From contig JAKTTT010000008.1 in assembly GCA_030581615.1 (NCBI GenBank), positions 186,001 through 250,000 of the forward strand: DNA of 64,000 nucleotides, given 5' to 3'. Below are positions 23,350 through 33,004 of this stretch, one piece after another. A program made the position numbers and the translations under genes. The notes beneath the pieces are model-generated. The model ran no database searches, was not told the DNA's origin, and saw nothing but the letters and a program-made list of their open reading frames with translations. Position 1 is the stretch's first letter. Every line of letters starts with the position of its first letter. Origin of the DNA: Alloascoidea africana (taxonomy: Eukaryota; Ascomycota; Alloascoideomycetes; Alloascoideales; Alloascoideaceae).

Positions 23350-24790
23350 ATGGTTGTAATCGAAGGTGTCAAATATGCTTGCGAGGTATGTATGAGCGCA
23401 ATTTTGTCTGCTTCAACTATCACCACTTTCGTTTTCTATTTTTGTATTTCTTCTTGTTGAGTTTTGTTTCTTGTATATTGCAAGATTATCTAACCATACT
23501 GGAATGTTTTAGCGATGTATAAGAGGTCACCGAGTTACTACATGTAATCATATGGACCAACCACTATTTGTGATCAAACCAAAAGGAAGGCCCGCTTCCC
23601 AATGCCAGCACTGCAGAGAAGGCAGAAAAAGCCGGTCATTGCATTCTAATTGTGCCTGTGGTAAGAAATCCCCAGGTGCAGGCCACTCGTGTGCTTGCCG
23701 GACTGGAGCGAAATGCACTTGTGGACCACGGAGAAAGCCTCGCTCATCTAGTGCTAGAAGAAACAATACCCCTATGTCTCAACCTGATACCACTCCTTTA
23801 AGTGAAATCATAGAACCAATACATAAATCTAATTCGCTGAAGGACGTTGGAGAGCTTGGCCGAAGTGAAATGCCGCCCCCAGGAAACCCGAGCCTGAATC
23901 CGAGCACGGAAATCAAGAAGCACAATGCACTCAGATCGCTTCTCCAAGAAGATCAGCAACTGCAAAGAGGAAGCTTATTTGGAAGTGCCAGTATATCAAA
24001 CGTTTCATCTCCATCTTCAAGTTCTTCTACTCCAAAATCAAAGTACTCCTGTCACTCTGCCACTACAAGTTGGACCGCGCCTAGTGAGTCATGGTTCTCT
24101 TCGCCTGGGTCAGATTACCCCAAGAGACAGTTATACAAAAATTCGACATGGCTAGATGATCAAGCCCGGATGCAACAGGTAGGAATGGAGACCTTGTCTA
24201 CTGCGAAACCACTTACTCCAAACACACAACCACGAGCTGGTGAGATTACTGTTAACCTGGATGAATATCCCTTAGGAGATGGAGAGCTGAACTTCGATGC
24301 AGGCTTCCCTTCAGACTCCAATATCAACCTGGAGCAGGGCGGCCTATTAGACATCCTCTCTGAGGACAGTAATACCAATACGGATTATTCCAATACAAAC
24401 AGTTCATCGGGATCGTCTGCTCTAGCAGCAGAAGGAATGTTTCCACTTTTGCCTTTATTTGGAAATGGATTCTCTTCGGACTCTAATACGAAAAACATTC
24501 AAACAAATGGTAAAGGGAAAGAACGCGCCTCGTTTCAAGAATCTACAGGTCAGAGTAATGACAATGGAAAAATCAAGATGGATAATCAACAAAAGCCTCT
24601 TGAGTTTTATCCAAGTAGTCATCCGATTAACGAAGAAATGTTTCTACAAGACTTTAATCCTTTAGATTTTGGTTCTTCTGCCTTTGAGAACGCTTCGTAC
24701 CAGACAAATGTACCGGATGGGAGTAATCAATATTCAACAGAAATATTGCCCATGACACCATCATTTCTGGATCTCCAAAATTTCAAATAA
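23350..24790 (+). CDS. Copper-fist transcription factor (Ace1/Haa1/Cuf1 family)
   Basis: Exons 23350-23385 and 23513-24790 give 437 aa. The copper-fist domain is complete only after splicing: MVVIEGVKYACE joins RCIRGHRVTTCNH. It supplies Cys11, Cys14, Cys23 and His25 for zinc, and KPKGRP at 34-39 for minor-groove contact. It is followed by CQHCREGRKSRSLHSNCAC and then CACRTGAKCTCG, giving paired Cys-x-Cys motifs like the Cu(I) cluster of Ace1 and partly kept in Haa1. The rest is Ser/Asn-rich with acidic patches, consistent with an activation domain. No C-terminal Cys-rich repeats of the Mac1/Cuf1 type are present. This favours a copper-induced activator or a Haa1-type acid-stress factor over a copper-starvation sensor. 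The 127-nt intron is the longest in the window. Confidence 0.85.
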
Positions 24791-25352
24791 AACACTACCC
24801 ATTTTTTTTCTGGTTTACAACTTTAAGAGACACGTTTGGAATGATTTCAGTTTTTTTTTTTCTATTGGTTTTTCTTTTGATAACGCGCATTTAAAACAAA
24901 AGCTTACGAATGAGGCTTGTATACTAAGGCACAGTATATGTATGAGGTACCAGTTAGACATGATATTGATGGTTAAGATATGGTATTCTTATAAAATATG
25001 ATCCGCATCTATTTTAGAAATAATGAAATTAAAACATTCTGTAAAAATGATTAGTCAATCTCGGGGCTAAAGGTTTATATGCTGAGGCAAAACGCTAAAA
25101 AACGTGATATGGAGAGCTAGTATTGAGGTGTCCGTATCGCGGAAAGGGGCTTCATAACCTGTTGAAGGGTGAGTGTGGCGATGTGCAGTGTGGACCCGTG
25201 GAACTAGGAAAGGCTATCACGAATGTGGTCAGACTAATGAACACGAAAGGAATAGGGAGTCGAAAGCAGCTACAGAGAGAGATCTAAAGACTATGTCGTA
25301 GATCTGAGCACGAAGTAGAACTGGGACCAAAGAGCATGAACTCTTCTAACAT
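24791..25352. other. AT-rich flank, no gene seen
   Basis: 562 bp downstream of the copper-fist gene with T-rich tracts (24803-24811 and 24851-24861). Beyond about 25,040 the sequence grows less AT-rich toward the helicase relic. No reading frame is supported. Confidence 0.5.
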
Positions 25353-26306
25353 AAACTCAACGTAAGGGATATTTCTCCTATGTCTCGGAGCTCTCTCACA
25401 ACGGCCTCCATTAAACTAGCAAAGGGTATAACGGCGCTTGTAATCATTTCCGGGATTCTGTCAGAACTGGAAGCTGCCAAATCACAGTTTTTCCAGATCC
25501 CGTGGGCATTACAGCAAGGACAGAGGAGTGCTGGGCCAAATAACACTCCATTGTCGCGCCCATTTGTTCCATACACCCGAACTTGAACCCGGGTCCAAAT
25601 ATCGCCTTTCCCGACTCTTTCAGGTCATTTCCTGAAATGATTTGACTTGTGGGTTCGGGTGTCGTATATGTCGGTACCCGGTCCTCGGTCCCAACGTGTT
25701 GTTCGTTTTCGTCATACCTCCCCAACCCAATCCTTTGCGCCCAACGATTCACGACAACATTCAAAAGGTCGGATATTTGGATCAGGTCCCCGTCTGTCCC
25801 ATCAACTTGGAGGCCATACACCAAGAGAGTGTGACCTGCACTTTTCCGGACAAATTCTAGAGCCATATCTCAGACCTGTTGAATATTGTTGTGGATCGTT
25901 GGGCGCAAAGGATTGGGTTGGGCGGTATGACGAGAACAAACAACACATTAGGAGCGAGGACCCGGTACCGACATATACCATACCCGAAGCCACAAATGAA
26001 GTTATTTCAGGAAATGACCTGAAAGAATCAGGAAAGGTGATGTTTGAACCCGGGTTCAAGTTCCAAAGCATGGAGCAGATGGGTGCGACAATGGAGAGTT
26101 ATTTGGCCTGGCACTCTATCCTTGCTGTAATGCCCACGGGATCTGGGAAATCTGTCGTTTGGCAACTGCCAATTATTACAGAAAGCCGGAAATGATTACA
26201 CGCGCCTACGGTGCTTGTAACTATTCTGGTTATACCCTTCGTTAGTTTAATGGAGGACGTTATGAGAGAGTTCCGAGACATAGGAGAAATCCCCTACGTT
26301 GAGTTT
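25353..26306. pseudogene. RecQ-like helicase fragments in inverted arrangement
   Basis: Two copies of the same helicase N-part lie head to head. The minus copy (about 25866 to 25353) and the plus copy (25867 to 26306) both read GRYDENxQH, ISGNDLKESGK, MEQMGATME and then the Walker A box AVMPTGSGKT/S, followed by WQLP. After a frame break each shows a motif-Ia-like FxSLMExVxRExRDIGEI. Motif I plus QLP and SLM resemble RecQ-family helicases, including the multicopy RecQ-like genes of fungal subtelomeres. Nothing beyond motif Ia is present, so neither copy can be functional. The parent family is uncertain: it could also be cargo of a DNA transposon. Confidence 0.65.
25353..26306. repeat. Snap-back inverted duplication 2 (helicase): arms about 424 and 440 bp, loop about 90 bp
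   Basis: Arm 25353-25776 pairs with arm 25867-26306. By eye the arms are about 84% identical with a few indels, making this the oldest of the five palindromes. The loop 25777-25866 extends the minus-strand copy only. Both copies read outward. Confidence 0.8.
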
Positions 26307-26565
26307 AGATCCGGGCACGACCTCCATATTATATGTTTGTTGCTTTGTATTAATAAGATACAAATAACAGTCTAAACTGAGCTTTTCCTCTTCACTAGAA
26401 GGGGAAAAGTCTTCCTTGTACATTCGTAACTTTCAACTAAACCTTTCCTTTGTGTTCTAGTTTGTATGAACTAAGATACTTTGTAGCCTTTGTATGGCTC
26501 ATAGTATCTTGCACATAGCAACCTTAAAACATAGACGCTAAAAGGAGCATATAGGCCTTGGAAGG

Positions 26566-26605
26566 TGTTAGGTTACGTGAACGTATAGCTCCCCGAACCC
26601 TTACA
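26566..26605. mobile_element. 40-bp LTR-like relic with 5-bp target duplication
   Basis: The segment begins TGTTAGG and ends CGAACCCTTACA, so it has TG...CA ends, and it is flanked on both sides by GAAGG (26561-26565 and 26606-26610). The last 12 bases equal those of the 146-bp solo LTR at 38261-38406, which also begins TGTTAG. It is read here as an internally shortened solo LTR of the same family. Confidence 0.65.
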
Positions 26606-26610
26606 GAAGG

Positions 26611-27082
26611 TTGAAGATTCGATGCGTCTTTATTTTGCTATGGATTATATTCAGTTTTGCATAGTTTCTCCTTGTTTCACCTTTCCGAGTTCTTACGTCC
26701 TTTCTGTTCTTTTATACCTCCTCATTCTTCCAATGATGATCTTAGACTGTCCATCCACTAATCAACAGCCATCCCTTTCTGCTTACAGAGCAGATATCAT
26801 TTCCTAAACCACTTCAAAAGTCCAATTCAAAATAAGAATGTGATTTTTCTTTGGGGAGAAAATGTAGAGTACTGTAGAGAGAAGGTTCTCAATACTTTTC
26901 ATAATAAAGATTGAAAAAGTCTTGTTAGAAATATGTATCATACTTGAAAAATATGATGATTCAAACGATATAGATTAATGCTGTCAAAAAATGGTCTTGA
27001 AAATTAGTCGCGTCTTCATCTAAATTTGTCATAAAAGAAATACAAACTACGATTTTTTTAATAATTTTCATTAACTACATCT
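26611..27082. other. YRB30 3' flank
   Basis: AT-rich DNA with no supported gene. An open frame at 26622-26807 is hydrophobic and Pro/Ser-rich but matches nothing I know. Confidence 0.4.
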
Positions 27083-29044
27083 TCATTGCTTATTTTCATG
27101 ATCTGATGAATGCCCAACTTTTGGTTTTGCATCAGTTGTAGCCTGTGAAGAAGCCAAAAGCCGTTCTCTTACATCCAGAGACTTGGCAACAAGTTGAGAT
27201 CTCATTCCGGACTGATGATGGAGATTCTTGGCATTGTGATTCACATGTCTTGAACTAACAGGAGTTGAAAATTGTGACCTTATTAAATCTCTGTGTTTTT
27301 TGCGATCTTGCTCCCATGGTGTTAGAGAAACGCTTAGTTGAGGATCACCTGGGATTGGGCTTTTCGCTGGAGTTTTTGGCGTACTGTTGTAATCTCTATC
27401 ATCGTTATGGGAATCTTTCGTATCTGAGTCTTGCAGATTGAGTTTTGTAAGCATTGAATTGATCGGCGAAGTTCTATCTTTGGACATTCTTCCACTGAGG
27501 TTTACTCTATTGTTGCTGTATCTGGAAACAGAACCTGGAGTTGATCCGCCGCTATATCGCCGTCCCATGTAGCTGGTAATATTTGTTGAACCTTCTACTG
27601 GAGCTCCGGTGTTGTTTTCATCATGTAAATAAAGCGAAAGTCGTTCGTCATGGACTTGTAAAACCGATCTCTGGTCGTTCGATTGTAATGCAGCCAACCT
27701 GAGGAGGTACTCCAGTAGTGATAATGATTCAGGTGATTGCTGCAGTTGTGACGATAGAGCGTTCAAACTCGAGGTGTCATTGAGCATTGAATCATCATCA
27801 TCATCATCATCTTGTACTGATGTATCATACTGCTCGAATGCGATCCACTCAACTGAAGAAGATCTCTGTTCATACTCTTCCAAGTCTGCATCTGCATGCT
27901 CATCATCATTTCCCTCTTCATAAGGTGGTGGTGTAGTGGCCCCCTCTAGGAAATTATCGTTGATTTGATATGCCTCTTCATTTGCAACAAAGTCATGGTT
28001 TATTTTTAAAACCAAAACTGGGGATTTTGATTCTTCAATCCGTAAAAGTTTCCCAGCTGCACTGAAAAAAAGCCGAGTTATTGAGGCCACATCGACCTGT
28101 TTACGAACAGGAACGTCATTCTCATCGTGATATCTCTGATCATCAAAATCCTCTTCAATGCTTAGTTCATAGGAATATTTTCTAGGTATTGTTCTTTGTG
28201 ATTCGTTATTATTCTTTATAGATCCACTTTTATCAGCTTCTGTATTCTTAGCATTAGCCGTTTCATTAAACCCAATTGTTGGTAATCGCCATACTTTTAC
28301 AGTACACTTTGCCAATTCTTCTCTCCATGTGATATCTGTAGCGGGCTTTGTTGGGTTATGGAAAATGCTGTAGAGGACCAATGTGAATTTGGGACCCACT
28401 TGCACACGGTCTAGTTGATCTTTTTCTTTTTCTTTTAGTCTTGAACCCAAAGATTGATATGAATTAAGCAATTGCAATTGTCGCTTTTCAAACTCTCGAT
28501 CAGCCTCTATCAAATAATTTGATGCTTGGAGTAACCTCCCTGGAGATACGAATGCGGGTAGAGCAGCACTGAGATTTGCACCTGAGGTTGTCAATGAAAG
28601 TGTGATCAAGGGGATGGCCTCCTCGATGCGTTCCAGTAGATCCTTGATATAACTCTCCACTTTTATTGTTGCTTCTTTTATAATCAGACTTCGATTTCTC
28701 GTTCCCGCATGTCCTGGTGGAATACTTTCCGTCAACTCATCGACATGTTGATCAAAATTATCAATTTCTTCTTTTAGAGATTTTGTAAGTTTAACTGTGC
28801 TATCCAAACTTGTGTTGCCTCTTGCAGAAACCAAATGGATTAGATCAATTGCAGGAGTGACTATTTGGATCTTTGTTTGTAACTTCGCTTTACTTCTTTC
28901 CAATGAAGTCTTGTATTCATCTTCAGGTAATCGATCTAAAAAGTTTGTTACTGCTTTGATGGCAAAACCTGAGGCGATGGATATCCCCGATCGGATTGCA
29001 AATGTGACTGCTTGACTTCCTGCTTTTGCAAGAAGATCATCCAT
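27083..29044 (-). CDS. YRB30: RanGTP-binding protein Yrb30-like
   Basis: A single 653-aa exon. The N-terminus MDDLLAKAGSQAVTFAIRSG followed by ISIASGFAIKAVTNFL, and the block TPAIDLIHLVSARGNTSLDS, match the fungal RanGTP-binding (Yrb30) family very closely. SLKEEIDNFDQHVDEL follows, then a second conserved part, FTLVLYSIFHNPTKPATDIT. Yeast Yrb30 binds Gsp1-GTP and blocks RanGAP-stimulated hydrolysis at the nuclear periphery. This copy has a longer C-terminal tail (about residues 390-653) that is acidic, Ser/Asn-rich and disordered, including a DDDDDD run, making it about 210 residues longer than the yeast protein. Confidence 0.82.
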   Translation of the reverse strand: MDDLLAKAGSQAVTFAIRSGISIASGFAIKAVTNFLDRLPEDEYKTSLERSKAKLQTKIQIVTPAIDLIHLVSARGNTSLDSTVKLTKSLKEEIDNFDQHVDELTESIPPGHAGTRNRSLIIKEATIKVESYIKDLLERIEEAIPLITLSLTTSGANLSAALPAFVSPGRLLQASNYLIEADREFEKRQLQLLNSYQSLGSRLKEKEKDQLDRVQVGPKFTLVLYSIFHNPTKPATDITWREELAKCTVKVWRLPTIGFNETANAKNTEADKSGSIKNNNESQRTIPRKYSYELSIEEDFDDQRYHDENDVPVRKQVDVASITRLFFSAAGKLLRIEESKSPVLVLKINHDFVANEEAYQINDNFLEGATTPPPYEEGNDDEHADADLEEYEQRSSSVEWIAFEQYDTSVQDDDDDDDSMLNDTSSLNALSSQLQQSPESLSLLEYLLRLAALQSNDQRSVLQVHDERLSLYLHDENNTGAPVEGSTNITSYMGRRYSGGSTPGSVSRYSNNRVNLSGRMSKDRTSPINSMLTKLNLQDSDTKDSHNDDRDYNSTPKTPAKSPIPGDPQLSVSLTPWEQDRKKHRDLIRSQFSTPVSSRHVNHNAKNLHHQSGMRSQLVAKSLDVRERLLASSQATTDAKPKVGHSSDHENKQ

Positions 29045-29599
29045 TACACCAAATTAGAATGAATTAATAAATAAATGAATGAATGAAAAATAGGGATTAA
29101 AAATGCCAAAAAAAAAAAACACCACAAAATCAGAAAAGATGCCAAGTCTCTCTTTCTTCTTCTGTTTCGACATGTTTGTCGCACATCTATGGCATGAAGC
29201 GGGGTAACACCCCAAACACAAAAACATGCATCTGATTTGGAAAATCACATTCTGGAGAAAAAAAAAAAAAGATAAGATCTTGAGAAATTAAATGACAATT
29301 GAAACACGAGAGTTTTTATACAAGGTGGATTGGATATTATAGGATTAATAATAGAGCATGGTGTAATAGGTGGGGAAATATTTAGAATAACCTGTAGGTG
29401 CAAATTGCTGCAAAAACTGGCCGAAATCAGTTACTTTGATATGTGATCTGAGATCCCCCACTTTAACAAAAGCCTAGGTTTAATTTAGCACCTACTAACA
29501 TTTTCTGGGTAATAGTAGACTAATACTAAAAAATCTATTTTGAGCCTAATCTGACTATGCAAGCTAAAAACAAGAATACCCCACCTATATAAATCTAAT
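29045..29599. other. Spacer between RAD54 3' end and YRB30 promoter
   Basis: A 555-bp AT-rich region with A-tracts at about 29110-29119 and 29258-29270. It should contain the YRB30 promoter on the minus strand. No gene seen. Confidence 0.5.
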
Positions 29600-32189
29600 C
29601 TAATGTGACACATATTGAAGAACAAAACTGACTTGATCATTCCCACTTTCATTTCTCAGAAGAAAATCTTCAGTAGTTGCCAATTCCGAATTATTAACAT
29701 GATTCCAAGTTGTTGAATCACCATACAACATTGCAGGAGCCTTGATAAATTGTTTACCGTTTTTGCAACGTTTACATTTGAATGTATCATGGGTATCACA
29801 AGTGGTGTGTGGATTGAATTGGAAAAGTTGTCTCAGGTTGTCAGCAGAGAAAAGTCTTTCAACGTCTTGTGCTTCATCCACAACACAAGATGATAGGGAT
29901 AGTTTCATTGATTGTCTTTGAAAGATTTTTTCCTCTATCGTTCCTGTAGAAATGAACCGATATACAAAACCTAAACAGGAGTTAGTAAATAGCACAAAAT
30001 GCTCTGAATTTTGGCAGATACATACAGTCTTTCTTTTGGCCATCTCTCCAAACTCTGGCAAGCGCTTGTTGATCAGAGGCAGGGTTCCAATCAGGGTCGA
30101 TTAGAATAAGTCTGTTTGCGCCTATCAGGTTTAACCCGCATCCACCGGCTTTGCTACTTAACAAAAACACAAATTCATCACCTTCAGGGTCATTAAATCT
30201 ATCAACGAGTTTTTGGCGCTTGTTGATGGTCATGGTACCGTCCAATCGTAGGCTTCCGTAATGGCGACTTCGGCATAGTTTTTCAATCAGATCCAAAGTC
30301 TGGGTATAGTTTGAAATCAGTACAATTTTGTCGTTTGTTTCCCTTTTGATTTTATACAGCATTCGTTCCAGAATTGTAAACTTACCAGAAAACCAAGTCT
30401 GTATTTCTCTGTTGCGGCCATGTTGTTTACTGGGTTCAACATAGTCATCAGGTATCAAATTCTCACAACCTTCAATGTCTTCGGGTAAAGACAGTAGAGC
30501 TGGATGATTACAAAGTTTTTTCAGCAGTCCAATTGCTTTTAAAGGTTGGGAACCAACTCCTTTCAACAACTTTTTAATCTCTGGGGAGGTTATAAAATGG
30601 TTATAAAGAGCGTGTTGGAATGGAGACAAGGTACAAAACACGACATGTTCGTATTTGATAGGGAGGTATTTCGAAAGGATGTCATTTGTCCTTCTGATGA
30701 TGAACTTTGATACCAGTTCAGTAAGTTCAGTCAGTTTTTGAGCGCCTTTTTCAACTTCGGAATCGGAGGCGTCAGCGTCACGACCGTGTAAGATGGGCAA
30801 CTCGTAGTTTTTGCGAAATTCGTTTCGTGTTCCCAAAAGGTTTGGATTTGCAAAGTTTAGGAGAGAAAAATATTCCGAGAGGTCATTTTGGATCGGAGTT
30901 CCCGACAGAATAACTCGCCTTTTCACGTTCAAGGAGTCGAGGGCGGTGAAGGTGAGGGAATCACCGTTTTTGAGCCGATGACCCTCATCACAAAGCAACA
31001 AGCCTATTTCAGTATTTCCAAGTTCTTCAACATTCCGCCTCAAGGTTTCATAAGATATTATTAACACTGGCCGCACAACTGACCTTCCTGTGGCATCAGC
31101 CCATTGGCGTATAGCAGTTGCTACATCAGTGTTTTTGGTACTTTTGCCGTCGACGGCAAAGGGGGTGAGGACACCTTCACCTAGCCATTTTACAATTTCA
31201 TTAGCCCAGTTTCGAACCAAACTGGAAGGGCAGACTATGATGCATTTTTGGATTGTGGGTTTACCAGTTGGGGATTGTTTTAGTAGGGTCCACATGAGAG
31301 TTAGACATTGCAGAGTTTTCCCCAGACCCATTTCATCAGCCATGATACAGCCAAAGGCACGTTTATCGATTAAACCTGTGACGCATCTGTATAGAAACTT
31401 GACGCCCTCTATCTGGTGAGGCCGCAGGATTTTTGCTAGTTTAGGGTCGATTACAACGGGGACGTTTGGGTACTTTCTTTTGCCATCATCGTTTACGGAG
31501 ATTCCGAGGATTTCCGCCAGACTCTTGTGGTATTTGGAAGGCTTCGGGTCCTTTTTCTTGTCCTGGGAAACTGGTGGTGTAGTTTCTTGTCCTGAGACGG
31601 AATCCTGGTCCTGATCTGTGTCCTGATCTTCTTCCAGTTTTGCGTCATCGACAGTGGGATCATACAGGACTATGGCGAATTCACCACAGGGATCGTATAG
31701 GGGACGAGGAACAATGTTTGGTTTTCTACGCGTTCCCAAGGGTGGGGGTCTAGCAGGGAGGCCAAAAATGTTGAGATCTTTTTTGGTAGATTTTGTCATT
31801 GGGACGATAAAGTGTTTGGTCAAGGTGGTATGGAGATCAGCTCCGAGATTTTTCCTGTAGGAGAGGCTTCCTCGATGTCGGGGGACGTTGATATCATAGG
31901 GAGAGAGGATCTGGCGATCTGAGAAGACAGAGTCGTTGTCTTCATTTGTAGTTAGCGCGGGTTCCGCGTAGTTTATTTTTTTATTTCGCGTCGAGCGCTC
32001 TGGATGTCTATCATTTCGGGGACGGGTCGCTATAGGGATCTTGAACGGACGCGTCAGGGTTGATAGGGGATCTGTTTTGGTACGCTTGGAGGGTCTCTGG
32101 GAAGGGAAGCGGTGGTTCGTGGTGGTGGTGGTGGTGATGGCGATGGTGCTGGGTCTGGGTCTGCTCAAGGGCGTGTCTGTATCCGGCAT
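29600..32189 (-). CDS. RAD54: Rad54 Swi2/Snf2-type recombination translocase
   Basis: Exons 32189-30026 and 29970-29600 give 844 aa. Helicase motifs are complete: DEMGLGKT (I), IIVCPSSLVRNWANE (Ia), CDEGHRLKN (II), LSGTPIQNDLSEYF (III), KIVLISNYTQTLD (IV), LLSSKAGGCGLNLIGA (V) and ALARVWRDGQKKDC (VI). Motif VI is joined by the 55-nt intron to FVYRFISTGTIEEKIFQRQ. The C-terminal zinc-binding Cys pattern (CDTHDTFKCKRCKNGKQ) and the ending YVSH are those of Rad54 and not Rdh54. Rad54 drives Rad51-dependent homology search and strand exchange. The open frame continues upstream to 32837 through GC-rich DNA, but MPDTDTPLSRPR at 32189 fits the family start. The fumarate reductase gene diverges 815 bp away. 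Confidence 0.94.
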
Positions 32190-33004
32190 GTCGGTTGGAG
32201 TTGGCTTGTGTGAGAGAGCAGAGCGCTGGAGCAGGGTATTATACACCAGAGAGAAGTTGAGGTTGAGGCTGATTGACTGATATCGATAGCGAGGGTTTGT
32301 TTGAGTGAATGAGTGAGTGTGATGAATCTGCCAGATCGAGTCGATCTGAGGGCACGTGATGTGCATGAGTAAGCGGTTGCCTAAGCAGTGCGTTTCTGCT
32401 TTTTTGGTTTTTGTTTTTGTTTCTGCTTCTGTTGCGGGAGGTCCGGCCACCCGAGCCGAGCCGAGACGGCCTGGCCGCAGCAGCTCGGGCTCAGCTCGGG
32501 CCAGAGACAGCTCGGGCCAGAGAGAGCAGGGCTTCGGGGCTGCCGGGCATGGCCGGGTGACAGGGCATCGGGGAGGTTGCGGCTCCACGCCTGGCTGCCG
32601 GCTGGAGACGAGCAGAGCAGAGCAGAGAAGAGCAGACAAGAGGGATGGCCCATGGCCCATGGCCCATGAGCCGTGCTCCCGCCCTCGCTCGCGCCTTCGC
32701 TCGCGCTCGCGCTCGTCCTCGTCCTCGTCCTCGGCAGGCCCCGTCGCAGCGGCTCTTCCTCGGTCCAGGGCACGCGGCAGCGGGAGCCACCTGAGCAAGA
32801 CCGGGGCGGCCAATGGGAAAGGGCGGGAGCTAAGCACTGACCCCAGCGAGAAGATCAGTCCATTTCAGCCCATTTTTCATATGAAGCGCCCGCACCCCGG
32901 ATCGAACCCCTCCCTGGTCTCTTATAAAACCCTTCTGCTCTCACCTCTCTCCCAGCTCTTCTTCATCTTCTCGCCACCCCTTCCACCCCGAACTCTCCTG
33001 ATCC
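32190..33004. promoter_or_regulatory. GC-rich divergent promoter region, RAD54 / OSM1-b5, with TATA box
   Basis: Three simple-sequence blocks lie here: GCAGA-type repeats at about 32614-32640, a CATGGCC triplication at about 32645-32668, and CGCTCG/TCCTCG repeats at about 32685-32735. Stretches of 400-650 bp are open on both strands, which I attribute to composition. TATAAAA at 32923-32929 lies 76 bp before the reductase start and is followed by a pyrimidine-rich leader. Confidence 0.6.

Noticed and set aside
26384-26412. A small hairpin (CTTTTCCTCTTC ... GAAGGGGAAAAG) as a structured RNA
   Set aside because: The stem is short, AT-flanked and stands alone, with no tRNA, snoRNA or terminator context.
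29600-32837. A 951-aa RAD54 reading starting at 32837
   Set aside because: The extra N-terminus is low-complexity, GC-rich repeat translation with no Rad54 similarity. The family start and downstream sequence fit the ATG at 32189, and the true C-terminus needs the 55-nt intron.
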